Assembly (NCBI GenBank): GCA_964565895.1 | Contig: CAZMGT010000083.1 | Span: 1 to 9,575 of the forward strand | Origin: CAZMGT01 sp964565895 | GTDB taxonomy: Bacteria; Armatimonadota; Zipacnadia; UBA1398; CAZMGT01 | Length of the DNA stretch: 9,575 bases | Direction: 5' to 3' | In this document: piece after piece, positions 1 through 6,567 of the stretch | Layout: every line of letters starts with the position of its first letter | Position numbering within the stretch: position 1 is the stretch's first letter | Position numbers and translations under genes: made by a program | Notes under the pieces: generated by a model | Databases searched by the model: none | Told to the model about the DNA's origin: nothing | What the model saw: the letters and a program-made list of their open reading frames with translations, nothing else

Positions 1-2
1 TG

Positions 3-32
3 AGTATAGAAACGGCAAAAGCGGCGTGTCAA
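3..32 (-). promoter_or_regulatory. Sigma70-type promoter reading off the left edge
   Basis: On the minus strand TTGACA (27-32, perfect -35) is followed after 18 bp by TATACT (3-8, five of six matches to TATAAT). Transcription would start a few bases beyond the left edge, so the gene it drives cannot be seen. The -35 box overlaps the last bases of the U-tract of the candidate terminator at 31-70, so one transcription unit ends where the next begins. The call rests on sequence match alone. Confidence 0.7.
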
Positions 33-70
33 GAAAACTCTCGCCGGGCCTGCGCCTTCCGCCCCACGAG
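31..70 (-). terminator. Candidate intrinsic terminator of the minus-strand operon
   Basis: On the minus strand CTCGTGGGGC (70-61) can pair with GCCCGGCGAG (49-40) around an 11-nt loop. That gives nine pairs, one of them G-U, plus one G-G mismatch. Two bases later comes the tract TTTTCTT (37-31). A GC-rich stem followed by a U-run is the form of a Rho-independent terminator. It lies about 390 nt downstream of the lipoprotein stop and 33 nt downstream of the doubtful small ORF. The mismatch and the interrupted U-tract keep confidence moderate. Confidence 0.5.
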
Positions 71-456
71 CGCCTCGCGCGCTGTCGCGCCCCGGGCTGC
101 GTCCTATCCGCGCGGGGCAAGCGCCCCCGGCCCACCGTCAAGTATGCGCGAAGCAAGTGCCTCCACTAAGGCCATCGCCTCGCGCACGCGGCGCGCAAAC
201 TCCCTGCCGCCGAGGCCTGCTCCGCCCTCGCCCAAAGCGACGCCCCGCGCGATGCGCTCCGCCCACGGGCCGCTACAAGGCATGGCGCACGTAGGCATCG
301 GCGAGCGACGAGCTAGCGCGAGTTGGCTTTGCGCACTCGAGGCAAGCGGAGCGAGTGCTGTGCCAGCTCGCCGGCATCCCACCCGCGTCCCTCTCCGCAG
401 CACGCGTGCGCCGCGGCCTCAGTTTGCGGGCTGCCTAGGTGCCGGTTAAGCTCGCT
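71..456. other. Gene-poor 3' region of the operon
   Basis: About 390 bases separate the lipoprotein stop from the candidate terminator. Apart from the doubtful small ORF I see no gene here. There is an interrupted palindrome near 395-416 around GCACGCGTGC (400-409), with no T-run beside it. Short protein-like stretches occur in several frames on both strands and none is continuous with a start. That could mean decayed coding sequence or simply GC-rich non-coding DNA that is poor in stop codons. Confidence 0.4.
104..382 (-). CDS. Doubtful small ORF, about 92 aa, unknown function
   Basis: This is the only reading frame of any length between the lipoprotein stop and the candidate terminator. 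A GTG at 382 has a good purine-rich Shine-Dalgarno-like stretch (GGAGAGG, 7 nt before it); an in-frame GTG at 403 and ATGs at 298 and 283 are alternatives. The C-terminal half, roughly residues 40-85, looks protein-like, with a short predicted helix (REFARRVREAMALVEALASR). The N-terminal half is low-quality sequence rich in Ala, Arg, Ser and Cys. Third codon positions are much less G/C-biased than in the four operon genes. I recognise no family. It could be a remnant, a real small gene, or chance. Confidence 0.2.
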   Translation of the reverse strand: MGCRRAGTALAPLASSAQSQLALARRSPMPTCAMPCSGPWAERIARGVALGEGGAGLGGREFARRVREAMALVEALASRILDGGPGALAPRG

Positions 457-2415
457 CTAGGGGACGACGAAGCTGCGGATGTGGCTCACGGAAAGGGCCG
501 TGGCCTCGGCGAACGACGGCGCATCGTAGGCGACCGCCGCCCAGTAGTAGGTGTGGCCCGACTGCAGCGGCTGGCCCGCGTTGTTGCCCGTGCCATAGGT
601 CGCCGAAGTGCTCCCCGCGCCCAGCGGGGGATCGCTCCGCCAGACAACGTGCACGTTTGCCGCGGTGTCGAAGTCCGGCATGGCGTCCCAGACGACGACC
701 TCATACGCCCGCGCGCGAGGCATTGCCCGCCAGGAGAACTGCGGGGGAGTGGCGCTTAGCGTCTCGCCTTCGGCGGGGGCGACGAGCTCCAGCTTGCCCA
801 TGGGCGTCGCGCTAACCGCATCGCTCCGCCGGCTCTCTAGCCCGCGCGTGGAAAAAGCGCTTAGTCGGTAATACACCGTCTGGTCCGCGCCCAGCGTGGG
901 GTCTACGTCGGCGAGAAGCAACACGTTCGGGTCGCGCACCACTTGCACGGTGGAAAACACGCAGTCGGGGTTAAGCGAGCGATAGAGGATGTAGCCGGCA
1001 AGATCGGTCTCCGTGTTGGCCAGCCAGAACACGTCAACCTCGATATTTGAGTTTGCCGGGGGAAAGGCGCGCACGCCGGCCCTCCTTCGCGCCTTGCGCA
1101 GCGCGGCGAGCATTCGCGCTTGGGGATGGCTTGGGGGAAGGCCGTGCTCGCGCACGAGCGTTTCGCGCACGCCCAAATACTGCGCCGCGCGCACGCTTTG
1201 CGCGTCGGGATAAGTCAACGCCTGAGGCGAACCGTCGAACTCCGGGGGCAAGGGGCGCAGAGCTTCGTTGGCCGGAACATAGCGCAGGGAAAGGTTTACG
1301 GCAACCTCGCGCTGCGTCCCCACCACAACGTCGAGCCGCACGTTGTTCTCATAGCCCTGCGCCGAGGCGACGACGATATACGTCCCCGGGGCAAGGTCCG
1401 TTATCCGAAACGACCCGTCGGAGCCTGTCTTGGCCGAGGTCACCACCAGGCCATCGTCGGCATATACCGTGGCCCCGCTGATCGGCCGCCCCGAGCGATC
1501 GGTAATCACCCCGACAATGCTCCCATGCGTCCCCTCCGGGGCGAGGACGATGTTCGCGGTATAGTACGCCTCATCGCCCTGCTCGAGGACGACATTGCGC
1601 CGCGCGCCGGTAAGCGTTGTCCCGTCGGCGGTAACGTGCCGGGCGACGATGTCGTAAGTTCCAGGGGGGACGTTGTCGAACACAAACGTCCCCTGTTGGG
1701 TGGTTGTCGTGGAGAGGTTCGTCCCCTCAACGCGCACCTCGGCGCCGACGACAAGGTGCCCCGCGCTGCTCTCGTAAACGGTGCCCGCAAGGCGCACCGT
1801 GCCGTTTTGCGTGAGGCGGAGCTGGACGACGACCTCCTCGCCGCTGCGCAGGCGCACGTTTTCCCTGCGCGTAGCGTATCCCGCAAGCCGCGCCTCGACG
1901 ATATGGCTCGTCGGGCTGACGTTATCCAGCGTCGCCGGCGCCGTCTTGCCGGTGTCTGCGCCATCGAGGAAGATCGCCGCCCCCGCGGGAGAGGTCTCTA
2001 CGACCAGCCGCCCGGGGGCCTGCGAGGTGGGCACGAGCGTCGCCGCGAGCGACGTTGCCGGAACAACCCTCCCGTCGTAAACGACGACCAACGCGTTGTA
2101 ATCGTAATAGCCAGCCTTCACCAGGCGCACGGCGTGCACTTCGCCCGTGGCGCTCGCCGAGACGTCGGCAATGTTCGCGGGCGTCGCCTGGCCGGTGTCC
2201 TGGCCGTCGAGGAACACCCGCGCCCCGCTGGGCTCGCTGGTCACGAACAGCGTTGCCGGTTGCGCGGGGCCGGGAAGCTCGCCCTCCTGGGGAAGCTCAT
2301 AGGGCAGCCACTTTGGCCCGCAGGAGGACAGCGCCCCTGCGCAAAGGCCAAGCGCCAGCGCAACAAGAGCAGCCCGCGCGCCCCTTCCCGCCGCTGCTGC
2401 CGGCCTTCCCGCCAT
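457..2415 (-). CDS. PEGA / carboxypeptidase-regulatory-like domain lipoprotein, 652 aa
   Basis: This is a predicted envelope lipoprotein, probably a scaffold rather than an enzyme. The N-terminus has an Arg-containing stretch, a hydrophobic core and a lipobox L-S-S-C, with the acylated Cys at residue 32. Two PEGA domains follow (about 55-127 and 135-200; each has an SxPxGAxxFLDGxDTG core). Then come two carboxypeptidase-regulatory-like beta-sandwiches (about 206-292 and 297-377; each with a G-F/S-F...PPGTY or APGTY turn). A charged helical linker spans about 400-450. Two fibronectin-III-like domains end the protein (about 455-538 and 543-652; the second opens LVAPAEGE and contains FSWRAMPRARAYEVVVW). 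ATG 2415 is preferred: AAGGGG lies 8 nt upstream. GTG 2424, three codons earlier, has no properly spaced ribosome site. Gly follows the lipid Cys, so there is no Asp inner-membrane retention signal of the enterobacterial type. No catalytic motif is visible. Domain calls are confident, function is inferred. Confidence 0.9.
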   Translation of the reverse strand: MAGRPAAAAGRGARAALVALALGLCAGALSSCGPKWLPYELPQEGELPGPAQPATLFVTSEPSGARVFLDGQDTGQATPANIADVSASATGEVHAVRLVKAGYYDYNALVVVYDGRVVPATSLAATLVPTSQAPGRLVVETSPAGAAIFLDGADTGKTAPATLDNVSPTSHIVEARLAGYATRRENVRLRSGEEVVVQLRLTQNGTVRLAGTVYESSAGHLVVGAEVRVEGTNLSTTTTQQGTFVFDNVPPGTYDIVARHVTADGTTLTGARRNVVLEQGDEAYYTANIVLAPEGTHGSIVGVITDRSGRPISGATVYADDGLVVTSAKTGSDGSFRITDLAPGTYIVVASAQGYENNVRLDVVVGTQREVAVNLSLRYVPANEALRPLPPEFDGSPQALTYPDAQSVRAAQYLGVRETLVREHGLPPSHPQARMLAALRKARRRAGVRAFPPANSNIEVDVFWLANTETDLAGYILYRSLNPDCVFSTVQVVRDPNVLLLADVDPTLGADQTVYYRLSAFSTRGLESRRSDAVSATPMGKLELVAPAEGETLSATPPQFSWRAMPRARAYEVVVWDAMPDFDTAANVHVVWRSDPPLGAGSTSATYGTGNNAGQPLQSGHTYYWAAVAYDAPSFAEATALSVSHIRSFVVP

Positions 2416-2467
2416 GGCAACCACCCCTTCTCGCCCCTATTTTACGACGCACGGGCAACCTCCGCGG

Positions 2468-2482
2468 TGCCCCGCCGGGGCA
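2468..2482. other. Perfect hairpin between barrel and lipoprotein genes
   Basis: TGCCCC (2468-2473) and GGGGCA (2477-2482) form a 6-bp perfect stem with a 3-nt loop, 4 nt downstream of the barrel stop codon. No T-run follows on the minus strand, so it is not a normal intrinsic terminator. It could slow or partly stop transcription, or protect the 3' end of the upstream message. A weak -10-like TAAAAT (2444-2439, minus strand) lies between it and the lipoprotein start but has no matching -35 box. Confidence 0.35.
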
Positions 2483-2486
2483 GGCC

Positions 2487-5459
2487 CTAAAATCGCGCGT
2501 TAAGCTCCGCGGAAAACTGCAACGCGCGATAGTCGCGGCTGCCCACCGCCCCAGGAGGCGCCAGGTGGTCGTCGTAGTTTACATAGCGCAGGCGCAGCCC
2601 AAGCCAGAGCAAGCTGGTGATCTGCCGGTCATAAAGCAGGTTCGCACACCAGCGATCGTTGTCGTCGAAACTCGCCCGGCTTTGCGTATAGTCTATGTCA
2701 AGCGACAGGTTCTGCTTCGCCGAAATGCTATAGTTGGCCTGGAAAGAGCAGTTGGCGTAGCTCGTGCTTGAGATAATCGTCAACCCGCCCCCCGTCCCGG
2801 AAAACGTCGGGGTAACGGCGTTGATCAGGCTCCAGCCAAAGCCCACGCTAAGCTTGTCCGTGGCCTGGTAGGAGCAGGTGAGGCGATAGGCCTCGCTCGT
2901 CAGCTCCGCGCGCCGGCGGTCGAGATATGCCGTGCGCGAATAGTTAGCGTCCGCGCCCAGGGTTATCCTGTCCGTGGGCTGGTAGTAAATCGACGCTCCC
3001 CAGGTGCGCGTGCGGTTGTCGGCGAGGTAGCCGATGTCGCCCTCGGTGTCATAAAGCCTGTCCGAATACGAGGCGGTAATCGACAAGCGGTCGGACAGCC
3101 GCGCGGAGATTTGCGCGTCGGCGGAGTCGTCGGTGGTCGCCGCTTGGGTGAACTGAGGCGGGGCAGCGGCCTGGCGCCCGCTGATCGGCCCCCCATAGCC
3201 CGGGGGGCGAAAGCCCGGCCCGCCATATCCCGGCCCTCCGCCGGGGGGCGTGTAGCCCGAGATGAACACCGCCCCGCGCGAGCGAATAAACCGCCGGCCC
3301 GCGGTGAGCACGATGTCCTCGGAGATCGAGTAGCTCAGCGCCGCGGTAAGCCCCTCGCCGGACGAGTCTCGCCCTTGGCCCGCGGGGTCGATCGTCCGGT
3401 TTCGCATATAGCCTAAGTTGATCGAGTTTCCCCCGCCCCAGTGAAAGCCCAAGTCCGCGCGATACTGCTCCGTAGAGAGATCGGCTACGACAGCCAGGCC
3501 GCCCTCCTCGGTCGCCGCCGTGGCTCGCCGGTCGCTCCTGTCATAGCCCAGGCCCAGGGCGAGGTTGCCGAACGTGTCGCTCACGCTCACCCTTCTGCTG
3601 CGCAGCGCGCTATATGCCCCGCCCGCCTGCGCCGTGGTGCTCGTGTCCAGGCCGATGTTAATGTGCGGCAGGGACGCCTTTTGGATGTCCACGGAGAGCG
3701 AGTCCTGTGTCGTGCGAAAGTTAAACCCCGTGCTCGGCGCGCCGCCGAAGGCAAACGGCGCCCCCGCCCCCAAGGGCAGCCCCTCGTTGCTCACGTCCTG
3801 CGATGTGGCGTAGGCAATCATAACCCCCTCGCTTGGGCGAAAGCTTAAAAATGCGTCCGTGCCCGAGCGGTCGCGCTGAAACGTCGCCGACTGAATTCGC
3901 CGAAACGTGGGGTCCTCTTTAACCCACCCCGCGTTAACGGCCAGCTTGTCGCCCAGAAGCGTGGCTTGGGCGCGCACGCTAAACGCCTGGCCGGCAGGCG
4001 CGGGCGAGCCGTCGGGCAAAAAGCCGCCCGTGCTTCGCCCGTAGTTTATCGCCACACCGCCGCGCGCAAACGTAAACCCGGTGTCAATGCCCAGCACGGT
4101 GCGCGTCGCCTGCTGGGCGTCCGGCTGCTCGATCGTGTAGTAAATGACGACCACGGTAGATGTCGCGGGAACGACCTGGCGGAAGAGGATCGTCCCCCCG
4201 CCCGGGTTAAAGTCGTAGTCCACCCCCGGCTGCTTGGGCACTCCGTCAACGAGCACAGTGAGCGGCCGCGAGAGGTCGATGGGGCGGAACGAGAGGGTAA
4301 ACGGGCCGGCGCTGTTGTTGCCGAAAAAGCGCTCCTCGTGGCGCACCGACTGCGGCTGCTGGCCCACGCGCTCCGTGCCCTCCTGGCGCACCAAGGTTAT
4401 CCCAAACGGAATGTTGCCGAAGCTCGTCGTCGCCTGAAAACCGATCAGCCGCCCCGCCTGCCCCGGGCGGTCCTCCTCATAGGTGACCTCGATCACCGAA
4501 GTCGGGGGGATAATCATGTTGTTCTCGAAATAAAGAAAGCCCGAGTCGGGGTCGAGGTTATACTGCGAGGGCGAGAGCAGCCGGCCGTCTACGCGCACGC
4601 GCTCGCTCCCCTCGCGCACCGGGGTAAACGAGAGCTGATATGGCCCGGAGTGCCCCTCGCCGGGGATGACCTCGCGCCGCACGCGCCCCCGCTGCTCGGC
4701 GACATATAGGTCATACTGCCCCCGCCGGCCGAGGTCCCCGCTCACCTGCACCCCGCGAATGGACTTGGTAAACGTCGCGAACGGGTTGTTTGTCAGCCTA
4801 ACGTTTAGGTCGCCGTAGATAATGTCAAACCGCTTGCGGTGGTAGGTAATGGAGTAGTCTACGTGAGTCGGCTGATAGCGGCTCGTGCGGATCTGCCCGT
4901 CGATGTAAAACCCGTCGGTAAGCCTGCCCGTGAAATATACCGCTGCGGTGCGGTCGAACTTGTTCGTGTCGATAAACTGGCTGTCGTAAAGCGTGCGGTC
5001 GCCCTCGACGGAGCTTGTGCGGAAGGAAAGCGAGGCCGTGCCGCTGATCTCCAGCTTTTCGCGATACATGCGCGCGCGGGTGCGCCAGCCGTAGGCGGGC
5101 TGGAGGCCGTATTGGGCATAGGCCGGGCCATAAACCGCCGCGGCATAGGGCTGGGGCAGGCCCGCTGTGGGAGGGAGCTGGCCCGGAGCGCCCGCCCCGG
5201 GCGCCAGGGGCTGGGCCCCCAGGCCGCGATAGGGCAAGAGCCGCTCGCGCTCGCCCCGCGGAAGGCGCAGCCAAACGTCCTCCGCCTCGCCAAATAGCGG
5301 GGCCCCAGGGCGTCGGGCGACCTCGCCCCCCAGCGGCCCAAACTGCGTCTTGAGCTGGTCCGGCAGCTCGGCGCAGCGCGCACAGGCGGCGCCCAGGGCC
5401 AGGGCCGCCCCGACGCTCAGCCAACACACGGCCGTGGGCACGGCGCGCAATATCCTCAA
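2487..5459 (-). CDS. Large outer-membrane beta-barrel protein, 990 aa
   Basis: This is probably an outer-membrane barrel of unknown transport or scaffold role. Residues 1-27 form a signal peptide (cleavage perhaps after ACA). A Pro/Ala/Tyr-rich linker covers about 80-125. From about 135 onward the chain is alternating amphipathic beta-strands with polar turns, and it ends in Phe (NARF), as BAM-inserted barrels usually do. A strand-rich module is repeated at about 271-328 and 384-443, with the shared pattern GP(Y/F)xLSFxP...VDG...(Q/V)DY-like...G...F. A Gly/Pro/Tyr-rich insert lies near 738-760. The TTG at 5459 is preferred: it lies 25 nt after csaB, has GCAGG 6 nt upstream, and sits just before the signal peptide. 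TTG 5450 and GTG 5441 are alternatives. The open frame continues to 5999, but that part only overlaps csaB out of frame. No TonB box, plug or known family is recognised. SprA-like and usher-like barrels share similar strand patterns, and that resemblance is only an impression. Confidence 0.85.
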   Translation of the reverse strand: MRILRAVPTAVCWLSVGAALALGAACARCAELPDQLKTQFGPLGGEVARRPGAPLFGEAEDVWLRLPRGERERLLPYRGLGAQPLAPGAGAPGQLPPTAGLPQPYAAAVYGPAYAQYGLQPAYGWRTRARMYREKLEISGTASLSFRTSSVEGDRTLYDSQFIDTNKFDRTAAVYFTGRLTDGFYIDGQIRTSRYQPTHVDYSITYHRKRFDIIYGDLNVRLTNNPFATFTKSIRGVQVSGDLGRRGQYDLYVAEQRGRVRREVIPGEGHSGPYQLSFTPVREGSERVRVDGRLLSPSQYNLDPDSGFLYFENNMIIPPTSVIEVTYEEDRPGQAGRLIGFQATTSFGNIPFGITLVRQEGTERVGQQPQSVRHEERFFGNNSAGPFTLSFRPIDLSRPLTVLVDGVPKQPGVDYDFNPGGGTILFRQVVPATSTVVVIYYTIEQPDAQQATRTVLGIDTGFTFARGGVAINYGRSTGGFLPDGSPAPAGQAFSVRAQATLLGDKLAVNAGWVKEDPTFRRIQSATFQRDRSGTDAFLSFRPSEGVMIAYATSQDVSNEGLPLGAGAPFAFGGAPSTGFNFRTTQDSLSVDIQKASLPHINIGLDTSTTAQAGGAYSALRSRRVSVSDTFGNLALGLGYDRSDRRATAATEEGGLAVVADLSTEQYRADLGFHWGGGNSINLGYMRNRTIDPAGQGRDSSGEGLTAALSYSISEDIVLTAGRRFIRSRGAVFISGYTPPGGGPGYGGPGFRPPGYGGPISGRQAAAPPQFTQAATTDDSADAQISARLSDRLSITASYSDRLYDTEGDIGYLADNRTRTWGASIYYQPTDRITLGADANYSRTAYLDRRRAELTSEAYRLTCSYQATDKLSVGFGWSLINAVTPTFSGTGGGLTIISSTSYANCSFQANYSISAKQNLSLDIDYTQSRASFDDNDRWCANLLYDRQITSLLWLGLRLRYVNYDDHLAPPGAVGSRDYRALQFSAELNARF

Positions 5460-5484
5460 CGCAAACCTGCTTTCCCCAGCGACA

Positions 5485-6564
5485 TTACAGAAGCTCAAGC
5501 AGCGGCTGCAGCGCCTCCGCGGCGCGCTCGGCCAACTGCCCCGCGGCGCGCCGCAGCTCCTCTCCCCGCCCCTCGGCAAACAGCTCCTCCGCGATGCGCG
5601 CCTCCGCGCCGCTCCATGGCGCGCGTTGGGCAAAATCCGCCGCCGGCGCGCAGCCCAGTTGCTCCAGTAAAAACGTAATCTTCGGGTCGCACGCGACACC
5701 CGCCACAGGCACCCCGCAGCGCGCAGCAAAAAGCACCGCGTGATAGCGCATGGCGACCAGGCCGTCGAGCGCTCCGACCAGCCCCAGCCACTGGCTTGGG
5801 GCAAGCCTCTCGCGCCACACCGCCGCCTCTCCATCAAGAAGACGGGCCAGGGTTTGCGAAGGTCTCTCGTCGGCCGGGCCGCCAAACGGAAGCACAAGCC
5901 ACGCCACCCGCCGCCCGCGTGCCGCGCCGCGCAGGGCTTCGGCCAGCCGGCGCAGGTCCTCCTCGCCAACCGCCCCGCCCAGCCGCGGGCACACCCCAAC
6001 TACCGCCCCAGGCCGCTCAACCGCTTGGGCGACCTCCGCCCGCCAGTTGCGCCCCTCGTCGGAGGGCAAGAGAAACGCGACATCAGCGGCGACGCGCGGC
6101 CGACAGCTTGGGGCGAGCTCTGCGGCGAGCGCCGCCGAGGGTTCGTCGCGCACCGAGACCACCTGGGCCCGCCGCAACGCCCCCGCTGCAGCCCGGCGCG
6201 CAAGCGGCGAGCGCAGCGGCCCCAGCCCATGGCCAACCAGGGCGAGGGGTTTGCTCCAAAGCCGCGCGAGGTAGGCGATTGCCGCGTAGTAAAAATTCGA
6301 GCGCACACTGGTTAGGTCCTGAAACAGCCCGCCTGGGCCAAGGGCGACAACGTCTGCACAGCGCACCGCGCCCACGAGCCGGCGCACGCTGCCTCGCGCA
6401 ATAGGCTCGACGCCCAGCCGCGCCGTGCGCTCGGGCGCGGCGCTGAGCACGGCGATCTCCAGCCCGGGCCGGCGCGCGCGCAGCCAGGCCACGGTCGCCT
6501 CAAGCAGGGCCTCGTCGCCGGTGTTCCCGAAGCCGAAGTATCCGCATAAAAACAGCCGGGCCAT
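5485..6564 (-). CDS. csaB: CsaB-family polysaccharide pyruvyl transferase, 359 aa
   Basis: By family knowledge, CsaB moves pyruvate from phosphoenolpyruvate onto a sugar of a secondary cell-wall polymer, and the pyruvyl ketal is the ligand of S-layer-homology domains. It acts in the cytoplasm or at the inner face of the inner membrane. Visible signatures are the N-terminal GYFGFGNTGDEALL (8-21), GPGGLFQD (76-83), GHGLGPL (111-117), SVRDEPS (137-143), ADVAFLLP (160-167) and the family's hallmark block AMRYHAVLFAA with the conserved Arg and His (271-281), followed by GVPVAGVACDPK (284-295). The length matches the family. The ATG lies 3 nt after the DUF5693 stop without a clear ribosome site of its own, which suggests translational coupling. 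Nothing is broken or missing. I see no S-layer-homology gene in this window, so the anchored protein must be encoded elsewhere. Confidence 0.93.
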   Translation of the reverse strand: MARLFLCGYFGFGNTGDEALLEATVAWLRARRPGLEIAVLSAAPERTARLGVEPIARGSVRRLVGAVRCADVVALGPGGLFQDLTSVRSNFYYAAIAYLARLWSKPLALVGHGLGPLRSPLARRAAAGALRRAQVVSVRDEPSAALAAELAPSCRPRVAADVAFLLPSDEGRNWRAEVAQAVERPGAVVGVCPRLGGAVGEEDLRRLAEALRGAARGRRVAWLVLPFGGPADERPSQTLARLLDGEAAVWRERLAPSQWLGLVGALDGLVAMRYHAVLFAARCGVPVAGVACDPKITFLLEQLGCAPAADFAQRAPWSGAEARIAEELFAEGRGEELRRAAGQLAERAAEALQPLLELL

Positions 6565-6567
6565 CGC

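Noticed and set aside
2468..2482. Hairpin after the barrel gene as an intrinsic terminator.
   Set aside because: No T-run follows on the minus strand.
1120..2490. 456-codon plus-strand ORF opposite the lipoprotein gene.
   Set aside because: Arg-rich low-quality protein without domains, antisense to a gene with clear PEGA and carboxypeptidase-regulatory-like domains. It arises from the GC-rich codon pattern.
3966..4709. 247-codon plus-strand ORF opposite the barrel gene.
   Set aside because: Antisense shadow with no domain, no ribosome site and Arg/Ala/Leu-rich composition.
4825..5427. 200-codon minus-strand ORF in another frame of the barrel gene.
   Set aside because: Gly/Pro/Arg-rich shadow inside the barrel's signal-peptide and linker region.
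5460..5999. N-terminal extension of the barrel frame by 180 codons.
   Set aside because: It overlaps csaB out of frame, is Arg/Cys/Trp-rich and would bury the signal peptide in the middle of the protein.
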